64,000 bases of DNA, taken from positions 78,356 to 142,355 of the forward strand of contig JAGSHC010000001.1 in NCBI GenBank assembly GCA_023954745.1. The letters run 5' to 3'. Positions 16,961 to 24,736 of the stretch are shown here, one piece after another. The notes beneath the pieces are model-generated. The model saw nothing but the letters and a program-made list of their open reading frames with translations. It ran no database searches and was not told the DNA's origin. The translations under genes were made by a program, and so were the position numbers. Numbering within the stretch: position 1 is the stretch's first letter; each line of letters starts with the position of its first letter. Source of the stretch: Deltaproteobacteria bacterium (GTDB lineage Bacteria > Myxococcota_A > UBA796 > UBA9615).

Positions 16961-17806
16961 TCAGCCTCCGAGAAGGAAAGCGGGACCGTCTCCGGGCAGG
17001 GGCGTCAGGTGCGTCCCTCGCGCGTTGCCCACACCCAGGAGCGCCTCGGCGAGCGAGTGGTGCCGGGCCTGGTCCGTGGGGTCCGCCTGGAGGAGCGCCT
17101 GGAGCAGCTTCGCGCGCACCGCAGCCCTCCGCTCCTCGGGAGGACGCGCGGGGCTCCCCGCTGGCTCGTCGACGGCCGCCTGGTGCACGTGCCCGCCGTG
17201 AAGGAGGACGCGAACCCTCGCGGGGAAGACCACATGAAGTCCTTCGAGGGACTGCTCTGCGAGGTCGAACTCGTCGGAGCGTCGAGGGGTCACTGCCGCG
17301 GGCAGCAACCGCTCCAGACCGCGCGCCGCGAAGTCGGTCAGCTTGCTCAGGCCCCGGCCGAACAGCGCAGGGAGCTCGTCGGGGGGGACGCCTTGCAGTC
17401 GATCACCTGCGATGGCCAGAGGGAGCTCGGTCAACGACAGCCCGGCTTCCAGACCGCCGCCCCGGCCGAGGGCGGAGAGCAGCGGCCCAGGCCCCACCTC
17501 GGTGAGCAGACGCTGCACTCCCGTTCCCCGCAGGGCGTTCCAGCTGGCGAGCGAGAGCCGCCAGTCGTGATGGACGCGGATCTTCTCGGCGAGGGAGTCG
17601 ATGGCCTCGGAGTGGTCGGCGACCCAGGCGCGGGTCAGCTGCTGGGGGCCCAACTCTCCGGCGATGAGGAGCACCGCGATGGACCGGCGGACCGAGTAGT
17701 TGACCGCGGAAGGGCTCAGCTCCAGGCCTCCTACCACCCGCTCCATGGCGCTGGTGAGCGCTCCACAGTCGACGTCGACGCGGAGGATGTCGTCGGGTCC
17801 GAGCAC
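16961..17806 (-). CDS. MmgE/PrpD family protein, C-terminal segment (after an in-frame TAG)
   Basis: 281 codons from GTG at 17806. It is in the same frame as the upstream segment 17843-18685: removing the TAG at 17845-17843 joins both into one chain of about 575 residues (..AAVEAT, stop, QVLEEVRTADDR, VLGPDDILRVDVDCG..). It matches the PrpD C-terminal domain in style (LSPSAVNYSVRRSIAVLLIA, then a late FPARVRVLLHGG with a Pro-Gly-rich strand). The family includes 2-methylcitrate dehydratase and cis-aconitate decarboxylase; the substrate here is unknown. It could be a separately translated subunit, a pseudogene half or a readthrough product. No Shine-Dalgarno precedes the GTG. Confidence 0.65.
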   Translation of the reverse strand: MLGPDDILRVDVDCGALTSAMERVVGGLELSPSAVNYSVRRSIAVLLIAGELGPQQLTRAWVADHSEAIDSLAEKIRVHHDWRLSLASWNALRGTGVQRLLTEVGPGPLLSALGRGGGLEAGLSLTELPLAIAGDRLQGVPPDELPALFGRGLSKLTDFAARGLERLLPAAVTPRRSDEFDLAEQSLEGLHVVFPARVRVLLHGGHVHQAAVDEPAGSPARPPEERRAAVRAKLLQALLQADPTDQARHHSLAEALLGVGNARGTHLTPLPGDGPAFLLGG

Positions 17807-17842
17807 GCGATCGTCGGCGGTCCGTACCTCCTCGAGGACCTG

Positions 17843-18685
17843 CTAGGTCGCCTCGACGGCTGCCGTCAGGTAGTCGCAGCCAGGGACGCACTTGACGGTG
17901 AGAGACCAGGTCAGCCACGCCGTCCCGGAGGGATCTTCGACCGGGAGTCCACTGAACCAGCCGCGGACCGGACGCCCGCCAGCGAAGACCGAGGTGAACT
18001 CGGAGTCCTCGTCGAGCAGACCCACCGGTCCGGTGACTCCCTCCTCTACGAGCTCGGCCACACGCCAGCCATCGAGCAACGGGCGAGCGGCCATCAGGGT
18101 CTTCCCCGGGCCCGAGAACAATCGCCAGTCCACGTGGGAGGCCTGCGCGAGGGTCAAGGCCATTCCGGACGCGAGCTGCTCCGGCGAGTGTCCGCGCAGG
18201 AGACCACCGACCAGCGCTCCACCGACCCCGTGCAGAAACGACCAACTCTGGCCGTTCTGCCGTCCGGGGAGGCAGTAACCGCCCAGCCGCGCGAGGATCT
18301 CGTTGGCCACGATCTGCGCGCGCAGCGCCGCATCCCAGCCGAGGCCGAGCTCTGCTGCTCCGACCCAGGCGGCCCAGACCGCGCTGTGGCTCGGGTGCGC
18401 GCAGAGCATCCAGTCGTCGTAGTCGTGCGCCATCGACAAGGAGGCGCCTGCGAAGAGAGCGCCCTCCATCGTCAGGCCGTCCACGCCGGGGGCGATGCGG
18501 TGCGAGCCCGCACCCATGCGCCGCGCCACGGTCAGGGCGATCTGCGCGTCCTCGGAGTGCACCCCGGCCGCTGCGGCAGCCAGCGTGGACGCTGCTTGAA
18601 GTCGGAGTCGCTCGCGTAGGGCGGGCGGTACATCGGCGATGGAGACCGAGTGAGCCCACCGAGCCATGTGGAGCAGCGTGCTCAT
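17843..18685 (-). CDS. MmgE/PrpD family protein, N-terminal segment ending at premature TAG
   Basis: 280 residues from ATG at 18685 (MSTLLHMARWAHSV), overlapping the Pnkp stop by four bases. All-helical MmgE/PrpD N-terminal domain: RLQAASTLAAAAAGVHSEDA, DGLTMEGALFAGASLSMAHD, DYDDWMLCAHPSHSAVWAAW (the family His-Pro-stop-interface region), and LARLGGYCLPGRQNGQSWSF. It ends SLTVKCVPGCDYLTAAVEAT, where family members carry the K-x-Y-P-x-C-x-x-x-H region and continue without a break. TAG ends it in the middle of the normal fold, and the remaining domain follows in frame. Both halves keep sensible sequence, so the break is recent, an error in the sequence, or tolerated. Confidence 0.7.
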   Translation of the reverse strand: MSTLLHMARWAHSVSIADVPPALRERLRLQAASTLAAAAAGVHSEDAQIALTVARRMGAGSHRIAPGVDGLTMEGALFAGASLSMAHDYDDWMLCAHPSHSAVWAAWVGAAELGLGWDAALRAQIVANEILARLGGYCLPGRQNGQSWSFLHGVGGALVGGLLRGHSPEQLASGMALTLAQASHVDWRLFSGPGKTLMAARPLLDGWRVAELVEEGVTGPVGLLDEDSEFTSVFAGGRPVRGWFSGLPVEDPSGTAWLTWSLTVKCVPGCDYLTAAVEAT

Positions 18686-19986
18686 CCGGCGGTCGCCTCG
18701 TCGCTGGGGGTCATGGTGTCCGCTGGCTCCGCCGCGCCCCAGCGGCCTCCGCCCCACCAGGCCTTCTCGGCGGGAACGGTGACGAAGGTCTTCTCCGGCC
18801 AGCGCATGGCGCAGAGGTCCCCGCCGAACACGACGCCGAGATCGATGTCTGCGACTCGGTTCCGCCATTGCGGAAGCCGAACGGGGACATGGCCGTGGGC
18901 GACGTAGGCCGCGCCTTCATAGTCGGCGGCCCAGTCGAGTCTCTCGGGGTACCCGTCGATCACCTTGCCCGTCGTCTTCCCGAACAAGCAGAACGCCGAG
19001 ACCGCGTCGCCGGTGCGCCCGTGATCCCTCTCCTCGAGACCCGCGTGGGAGACGAGGAGACGACCCCCGTCCAGCCACAGGTAGTGCGGAGCCTCTTTCA
19101 TGACCGCGAGGAAGCGCCGTCGCAGGAGTCGCTCCTCGGGGGCGCTCAACTGCTGCCACTCGCCCACGGTGGTCGCAAGCCCGCCCGTCACCTTGACGGC
19201 GCGTCCATGCAGCCAGCGAGCCAGCTTGTCGTCGTGGTTCCCGGGGACGAACAGGGCTCGCCCTTGCTCCACCCAGGGCAACACGCGTCGAAGGACCCCC
19301 ACCGAGTCGGGCCCACGGTCTACGAGATCACCGACGAAGACCAGGCGGCGCCCTTCGGGATGCTCACCGTCCTCGTCGTAGCCCAGCTCTCGCACCAGGG
19401 TGTCGAGCTCGGACAGGCATCCGTGCACGTCACCCACCACATCGAAGGGGCCCTCCTCCTCGAAGCGAACGGGGGGCAGCGTGGTTCGCACCACCTCCGC
19501 GGACTCGAGCTGTTGGGCATCGATGCGGTCGATGCGCCCCCAGCGCTCCTTCTCGAGGGCGGCATCGAGGTGCTCGACCATGTGCAGGTGACCGCGCAAG
19601 ACGCCGTCATCGACGCGTCGGTCTCGCCGCTGATTGCGCTCGCGGATGGTCTCGAGGTCGGCCGAGATCACGATCAGGTGAGACGGAAGACGCGCGCGCC
19701 GGGCCAGCTGGCGAAGTGGCAGTCGCGCGGATGCTTCGAGGTTCGTGGCGTCGATCACCGTCAGACGCCCGTTCGCGAGCCGTAGCTCGGCGATGCGGTG
19801 CAAGACCTCGAAGACGCTCTCGTTGATCCCTTGCTCCGCGGGGTTGTCGCAGAGCCAGCCGCGCACGGTGTCGGCGCAGAGGACCTCGGTCTCCCGGAAC
19901 CAGCGCGCGGCGAACGTGCTCTTCCCGCAGCCTGCGGGTCCGCAGAGCACGACGAGAGAGGGTTCCTGGACGGCGAGGACAGTCAC
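18682..19986 (-). CDS. Bacterial Pnkp-like polynucleotide kinase-phosphatase without ligase domain
   Basis: 434 residues from GTG at 19986, directly before the P-loop domain. Kinase part: Walker A GPAGCGKSTFA (16-26), TVIDATNLEASARLPL and a lid-like RERNQRRDR. The calcineurin-type phosphatase part has all metal motifs: GDVHGC (185-190), GDLVDRGPDS (219-228), GNHDD (249-253) and LLVSHAGLE. Bacterial Pnkp heals broken RNA by phosphorylating 5'-OH ends and removing 2',3' phosphates, and usually has a third, ligase domain and a Hen1 partner; both are absent here. The role may be RNA or DNA end repair, or another phospho-substrate. It starts an overlapping chain with MmgE/PrpD. Confidence 0.85.
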   Translation of the reverse strand: MTVLAVQEPSLVVLCGPAGCGKSTFAARWFRETEVLCADTVRGWLCDNPAEQGINESVFEVLHRIAELRLANGRLTVIDATNLEASARLPLRQLARRARLPSHLIVISADLETIRERNQRRDRRVDDGVLRGHLHMVEHLDAALEKERWGRIDRIDAQQLESAEVVRTTLPPVRFEEEGPFDVVGDVHGCLSELDTLVRELGYDEDGEHPEGRRLVFVGDLVDRGPDSVGVLRRVLPWVEQGRALFVPGNHDDKLARWLHGRAVKVTGGLATTVGEWQQLSAPEERLLRRRFLAVMKEAPHYLWLDGGRLLVSHAGLEERDHGRTGDAVSAFCLFGKTTGKVIDGYPERLDWAADYEGAAYVAHGHVPVRLPQWRNRVADIDLGVVFGGDLCAMRWPEKTFVTVPAEKAWWGGGRWGAAEPADTMTPSDEATAG

Positions 19987-20038
19987 AGAGCTCGGTGATA
20001 GCAGGGCAGCGGCGCGATCGCGCCGGTGGGGTGTGCGA

Positions 20039-21298
20039 TCACGGCACAGGAGCAGGCAGCCGAAAGCTGTCCGCGGGCGCGGAGAGGCCCAGAACGCCTG
20101 CGAGCCCGGGCCGTGACGCCGCGAGGGCGCTGCGCAGAGCAGTGCTGTCGTGGGCGGCGAGGGCATCGCCGATGTCGGTGTCCGCGAGGGCCCCAATGAG
20201 GACGGGAGATTCCCAGTGAGGCTTCGCATCGCTCCCGGGGGAGCCCACGACCTGTGCCGAGTACCGCACGATGAGGTCGTCACTCAAGTGTGATCCGCCT
20301 CCAGGCAGGTCTGCGTTGGGGCTTGCCGGGAGGAGCAGCACCGCCTCGGGCGCGGGCGTCAACATCGTGGGGTCGAGGAACGACGCCTGATGCACCCGCA
20401 CCGGGACCGACTCCCAACCCGTCGTCCATCGCGCGGCGAGGTCGCCTACGAGATAGAGGGCGGAGAGCTTCGTCACCGGGGTCGCGAGGTCCTGCAAGGG
20501 AAGGCCAGCGGCGAGGGCTCCCACGGTCCCGCTCCTGCCGAAGACGAGTGTGTGGCGGACCTCCGAAGGCCATCGCTCCTCGGCGTGGTCCGCTCGCCGT
20601 CGCTCGACGAGAACTCCGCGGGCCTCGAGTGACGCCACGACCTCGCCGAACAGGGGCTGATCGCCGTCGCTCACCAGCAGCGCCCGGTCCCCCGGAGAGA
20701 GCTCCACCGACGACGCGCTGCTGCTGGCGTGCCCGAGGGCGGCCCGTGCCGCGCGACGCAGTGTGCGCTCGCCCGCGGGGACGGCGAGGTCGATCAGGGG
20801 AACCTCGGTGCTCTCTCTCCGCTCGCGCCGCCGCTCCATGCGGTCTGCGAAGCGCGCGAGCTGGAAGAGAGTCTCCAGGTCGAGACCGTGCGGATCGACC
20901 CGCAGGCCCCACCGCGCCTCTGCGCGCTCGTCCCGAAACCGGGCCGCGGCGAGGTTCGTCGCGTCGGCCCAGGAGATGGGGTGGAAGCCGTCACTGCCTC
21001 GGCGAATCATCGGGCGCGGGATGCGGCCGAGCCCTCGGAGTGCCCGCGCGGAGAGCCCTCGCAAGGAGCCTGGGTGCTCGAGCAATCCGGGCGAGAAGGC
21101 AGGCGCGGTCTCGCGTGAGAGCCGATCGAGCCGGCGGCCGCACAGGTGTCTCCCCGGCACGACCCCGGTCAGGCCAGAGCTTCCCAGCGAGCAGTCGGCG
21201 CACGCGCCATGGCGCAGCACGTCCCACGCAAAGGACAGCTTGCTTCGATGAGTCCACAGCGCCCCCAGAGCGGGCGCGACGAGTCGGTCGGGTCGCAC
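20039..21298 (-). CDS. Reduced, probably degenerate molybdopterin oxidoreductase next to fdhD
   Basis: 419 residues from GTG at 21298. The N-terminus resembles the Fe-S loop of FdhF-like oxidoreductases (HGACADCSLGSSGL, then GRHLCGRRLDRL), followed by IPRPMIRRGSDGFHPISWAD, the usual lead-in to the Mo-bisPGD domains. The C-terminal third resembles the family end (RVHQASFLDPTML, EAVLLLPAS, GGGSHLSDDLIVRYSAQVVG). The middle, which normally carries the cofactor core, is too short: 419 residues against 700 or more. It may be an internally deleted relic or a non-catalytic offshoot. It faces fdhD across 24 bases, and FdhD sulfurates exactly this enzyme class. Distant homology read by eye. Confidence 0.6.
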   Translation of the reverse strand: MRPDRLVAPALGALWTHRSKLSFAWDVLRHGACADCSLGSSGLTGVVPGRHLCGRRLDRLSRETAPAFSPGLLEHPGSLRGLSARALRGLGRIPRPMIRRGSDGFHPISWADATNLAAARFRDERAEARWGLRVDPHGLDLETLFQLARFADRMERRRERRESTEVPLIDLAVPAGERTLRRAARAALGHASSSASSVELSPGDRALLVSDGDQPLFGEVVASLEARGVLVERRRADHAEERWPSEVRHTLVFGRSGTVGALAAGLPLQDLATPVTKLSALYLVGDLAARWTTGWESVPVRVHQASFLDPTMLTPAPEAVLLLPASPNADLPGGGSHLSDDLIVRYSAQVVGSPGSDAKPHWESPVLIGALADTDIGDALAAHDSTALRSALAASRPGLAGVLGLSAPADSFRLPAPVP

Positions 21299-21322
21299 GG
21301 GGGTGATGCTATATCGCCGGCC

Positions 21323-22150
21323 ATGAGTGGGCCCGGGCCAACGCGGCGCGAACCGGTCGCTGCACGCGTGCTTCAGCGCTTCAGCGGCGGGTCGTCCGAG
21401 CATCGAGAAGACGAGCTGGTCGTCGAGGAACCCCTCGAGATCCGTCTCGGCGACGACCCGTTGGCGGTGCTGATGCGCACTCCCGGTCACGACATGGACC
21501 TTGCGGTGGGGTTTCTGTTCAGCGAAGGGGTTCTGAGGGATCCGGCCCAGCTCTTGCTCGTCGAGTACTGCGCCGACATCACGGACGACGCCCGGGGGAA
21601 CATCGTCCGCGTGCGCGCGGAGGGGGCCGATCCCAAGGCAGCCGAGGCCGCGCGACGCGAGGTGTACGCCTCGTCCTCTTGCGGGCTCTGTGGAAAGACG
21701 ACCCTGGCGACCGTCCGGCTGCTCGCGCCGGACCTCACTCCTCCGCCATCCCTCGCCGCCTCTCTCCTGCGCTCCTTGCCGGCCCGCCTCTTGGAGTCGC
21801 AGTCGCTGTTCGCTCGCACCGGAGGCCTTCACGCCGCCGGACTCTTCGATCAGCAAGGCAATGTCGAGCTCGTCCGCGAGGACATCGGGCGCCACAACGC
21901 CGTCGACAAGGTGCTCGGGGCCATGGCCCGCGATGAGGTGTGGCCGCTGTCGGGTCGGATCCTCGTGTTGTCGGGGCGTGCTTCCTTCGAGATGGTTCAG
22001 AAGGCCGCCATGGCCGGGATCGGAGCTGTGGTCTCGGTCTCTGCTCCGAGTTCTCTCGCCGTCGACTACGCTCGGGAGGCCGGCATGACGCTGGCGGGCT
22101 TCGTCCGCGAAGACAGGCTCAACGTGTACTCCGGTGAGGTGGTTCCATGA
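21323..22150 (+). CDS. fdhD: Formate dehydrogenase accessory sulfurtransferase FdhD
   Basis: 275 residues from ATG at 21323. FdhD passes sulfur from a cysteine desulfurase to the molybdenum cofactor of formate dehydrogenase. The catalytic CxxC is at Cys120/Cys123 (SSSCGLCGK), almost the E. coli positions. Other family motifs: EEPLEIRL, GHDMDLAVGFLFSEGV, HAAGLFD, EDIGRHNAVDKVLG, LSGRASFEMVQKAAMAGI and the ending AGFVREDRLNVYSG. It overlaps the DUF962 gene by four bases (ATGA) and is divergent from the reduced oxidoreductase. No complete formate dehydrogenase is in the window. Confidence 0.95.
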   Translation: MSGPGPTRREPVAARVLQRFSGGSSEHREDELVVEEPLEIRLGDDPLAVLMRTPGHDMDLAVGFLFSEGVLRDPAQLLLVEYCADITDDARGNIVRVRAEGADPKAAEAARREVYASSSCGLCGKTTLATVRLLAPDLTPPPSLAASLLRSLPARLLESQSLFARTGGLHAAGLFDQQGNVELVREDIGRHNAVDKVLGAMARDEVWPLSGRILVLSGRASFEMVQKAAMAGIGAVVSVSAPSSLAVDYAREAGMTLAGFVREDRLNVYSGEVVP

Positions 22151-22521
22151 GCGACGAGCGTCTCCAGTCCTTCGAGGAGTTCTGGCCCTTCTACGTGGGC
22201 GAGCATCGTCTGCCCTCGTGCCGCGCCGTGCACTACGTGGGGAGCTTCGCCGCTCCCGCGACGCTCGCCTGGGTCATCGCCACCGGGAGTTGGCTGTTCC
22301 TGCCGTTGGTCCTCGTGGCGGGCTACGGGCCGGCCTGGGTCGGTCACTTCATCATCGAGAAGAACCGCCCGGCGACCTTCACCTACCCCGTTTGGTCGCT
22401 GATCGGCGACTACAAGATGCTCAGCTATGCGCTGCGCGGGAAGATGGCCGACGAGGTCACGCGGCTCTACGGATCGGCGTCACCGGCGAAGGATGCACCT
22501 CTGCTCGTCGACGCCGCCTGA
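22147..22521 (+). CDS. DUF962 / Mpo1-like membrane protein
   Basis: 124 residues. The N-terminal motif FEEFWPFYVGEHRLPSCRAV followed by HYVGS is that of the DUF962/Mpo1-like family, with two hydrophobic helices (PATLAWVIATGSWLFLPLVL) and a conserved GHFIIEKNRPATF. Yeast Mpo1 is a dioxygenase in phytosphingosine breakdown; bacterial members are unstudied. The start overlaps the fdhD stop (ATGA). The last 65 bases overlap the end of the convergent lipoprotein gene (22457-23626). Confidence 0.85.
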   Translation: MSDERLQSFEEFWPFYVGEHRLPSCRAVHYVGSFAAPATLAWVIATGSWLFLPLVLVAGYGPAWVGHFIIEKNRPATFTYPVWSLIGDYKMLSYALRGKMADEVTRLYGSASPAKDAPLLVDAA

Positions 22522-23626
22522 GCCCGAACGCCGCCAGCGCGAAGGCGCCGAGAACCCAACCGGTAGAAGCGTCATCGGCGGAGGCGGAGCAGCCACCGCA
22601 CCCAGCCATCCCGTCGCAGTGTCCGTTCTCCATGACCTGGACCTCTTCCGGCGTCAGCCACGCAGAGCGGACCATGGGTCCATCCGGGGTGTCGAGGCGC
22701 GCGACGACGCAGATCTCGGCCGTGGCGTATCGGTCGAGCTGATCCTCCCGAAGGAAGAGCAGGCGCAGCCCCTCGCGGTCTGGCTCCTCGGCGACCTGCC
22801 CGATCTCACCGATGCCCCGCCCTGACCACTCCACCGGGGCTCTCAAGATCCGTTCGCCCTCCCCATCGGTCACCGTGGCCATGAAGTAGGCGAGGGTCTG
22901 GCTTCCTCCTTCGCCCCCTTCGACGGCGGCTGGGTCCCGCGCAGGCTGCCAGGCGGCCAGGTCGAGGGTCGCCCCCGTGAGGTCGTCGACCGCTACGACG
23001 TCGGTCCTCAGCAACTCGGAGCTGTCTTCGTGGTGCACGGTCACCAGGCCGGCGCCCGGAATGAGGGGCTGCCCCTCCTGCAAGGTCACCCCCGACAGGT
23101 TCAGGGCCCCCATGCTGTACGCGAGGTCACGGCCATCAGCGTCCGCCACCGTGACCTTCACCGCCACCGCCTGTCCCTCCCAGACCTGGATGGGGTCTCC
23201 CAGATCTCCCGGAGGGATCGCTCCCGCCGTCTCTCCTTCGGGCGCCTCCGCGAGGAGATCGATGGCGAAGAGGCGATAGGGGTCGTCGAGAGTCGCGGAC
23301 GCGGCTTGCACCACCTCCCAGGCGATGCGGTCGCTCTCGCCGGTGTCGAGGGTGACGGAGACCTCGACGGTGCCCGGGGCGTATGCGTGCACGGTCCAAT
23401 CGCCTGCGAACCCCGTGACCTCGAGAACGGAGGGATCCGTCGTGGTCCACACGCCATCGGTCTCTTCGGCACCCTCGATGTCCAAGCCGAAGGCGCTCCC
23501 CGCCATCAGAGGTCGTTCCAGGTCTTCGCATCCATTGAAGGTGAGCACGCCATCGAGGCCCTCGAACATGGGACAGGGGCATCCAGCGAGGAGCAGCGCT
23601 GCAGACAAGGAGAGGAGGTGTCGCAT
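22457..23626 (-). CDS. Lipoprotein with MYXO-CTERM-like C-terminal tail
   Basis: 389 residues. Lipobox LSAALLLAGC puts the lipidated Cys at residue 16. The middle is beta-rich with Big-like features (TTTDPSVLEVTGFAGDWTVH, YAPGTVEVSVTLDTGES). The C-terminus has GCGGCSASADD, then a hydrophobic helix (TGWVLGAFALAAFGL) and RRRRR: the three-part layout of MYXO-CTERM surface-sorting tails. Fifteen further residues follow the Arg run, more than usual. The tail resembles those of the two MopE-repeat proteins in this window. Ligand unknown. The stop lies inside the convergent DUF962 gene. Confidence 0.8.
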   Translation of the reverse strand: MRHLLSLSAALLLAGCPCPMFEGLDGVLTFNGCEDLERPLMAGSAFGLDIEGAEETDGVWTTTDPSVLEVTGFAGDWTVHAYAPGTVEVSVTLDTGESDRIAWEVVQAASATLDDPYRLFAIDLLAEAPEGETAGAIPPGDLGDPIQVWEGQAVAVKVTVADADGRDLAYSMGALNLSGVTLQEGQPLIPGAGLVTVHHEDSSELLRTDVVAVDDLTGATLDLAAWQPARDPAAVEGGEGGSQTLAYFMATVTDGEGERILRAPVEWSGRGIGEIGQVAEEPDREGLRLLFLREDQLDRYATAEICVVARLDTPDGPMVRSAWLTPEEVQVMENGHCDGMAGCGGCSASADDASTGWVLGAFALAAFGLRRRRRAEVHPSPVTPIRRAA

Positions 23627-23687
23627 GTCTCCTCAGCCTGCGCGCTTCGTACCCATCGAAGGGGCAATGCGCGTCCCGGGGTCGCCC

Positions 23688-24701
23688 TCAACCGCCGATT
23701 TGGATCATCTCCCCCTCGAAGGGGTTGCTCATGTCTTCGCCGGTGATGTGGGCGAGGGGCTTGCGGAGGATCGCGGCGCGGATTGCCACTTCGAGGTCGT
23801 CGTCGGTGCCGCCGCTTCGCATGACGTCGCGTAGGGAGACCATCTGGGGCTCGTAGGCGAGGCAGTTCTTCAGGCGCCCATCGGAGGTGATCCGCACCCG
23901 GTTGCACGCCTCGCAGAACTGACGGGAGAGTGCACCGATGGCGCCCACCACCACGGCGGTACCGGCGACGGACCAGTAGTTGGCCGGCCCGCTGCCGTCC
24001 GGCCCGGCCGCGGGGACGAGGGTGTAGCGCTCCTCGAGTCGTGCGCGGGTCCTCGACCAGGGCACGAGCTCGAAGCGGCTCTCGCCGAAGGGCATGTACT
24101 CGATGAACCGGATGGTGACCGGGAGGTGAGCGAAGCGGTCGACGAACGTCGCCACCTCGTCCTCGTTCATGCCGTCGCAGACCACCACGTTGAGCTTCAG
24201 CGGCAGCCAGTCCATGGCGACCACGGCCTCGATTCCGGCGAGCACATCGTCGAGCCGATCGACCCGGGCGAGGTCGATGAACCGCTGGCGGTCCAGGGTG
24301 TCGATGGAGATGTTCACCCGCGTGAGGCCCGCGGCCTTCAGGTCGGGCCCGATCTTCGCGAGGTTCCAGCCGTTGGTGGTCATCGCGAGGTCGTTGAGCA
24401 TCGGCAGGGAACCGAGTCGGCGCACGAGCTCGATGATGTCTCGGCGGACCGTGGGCTCCCCACCCGTCAGGCGAATGCGGTCGACCCCCATCTCGCTCAG
24501 GACACGTCCCAACTGCTCGATCTCCTCGAAGGTCATGAGCTCGTCGCGCTGGGTGAACTCGACGCCTTCCTCTGGCATGCAGTACACGCAGCGGAAGTTG
24601 CATCGGTCCGTCACCGACATCCGCACGTAGTGGATGCGCCGCCCGAAGGGGTCGATGATGGGCCCGCGGGGCGGGTTCTTTGGGGGAAGGGAGCGCGCCA
24701 T
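23688..24701 (-). CDS. moaA: GTP 3',8-cyclase MoaA
   Basis: 337 residues from ATG at 24701. MoaA is a radical SAM enzyme that converts GTP to 3',8-cyclo-GTP, the first step of molybdenum cofactor synthesis. The radical SAM cluster is at Cys34, Cys38 and Cys41 (DRCNFRCVYC). Also present: IRLTGGEPTVRRD, TTNGWNL, NISIDTLDRQRF, IRFIEYMPFG, the second cluster FCEACNRVRITSDGRLKNC and the essential C-terminal Gly-Gly (MIQIGG). It is the last of the moeA-mobBA-moaA run, 35 bases after mobBA. Confidence 0.96.
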   Translation of the reverse strand: MARSLPPKNPPRGPIIDPFGRRIHYVRMSVTDRCNFRCVYCMPEEGVEFTQRDELMTFEEIEQLGRVLSEMGVDRIRLTGGEPTVRRDIIELVRRLGSLPMLNDLAMTTNGWNLAKIGPDLKAAGLTRVNISIDTLDRQRFIDLARVDRLDDVLAGIEAVVAMDWLPLKLNVVVCDGMNEDEVATFVDRFAHLPVTIRFIEYMPFGESRFELVPWSRTRARLEERYTLVPAAGPDGSGPANYWSVAGTAVVVGAIGALSRQFCEACNRVRITSDGRLKNCLAYEPQMVSLRDVMRSGGTDDDLEVAIRAAILRKPLAHITGEDMSNPFEGEMIQIGG

Positions 24702-24736
24702 GTGCCTCGAGGGATAGCCCGGATCGAGGGTCGAAG

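Noticed and set aside
21146-21322. Longer N-terminus for fdhD
   Set aside because: The extension overlaps the divergent oxidoreductase start and is not FdhD-like; ATG 21323 places the CxxC at the usual position.
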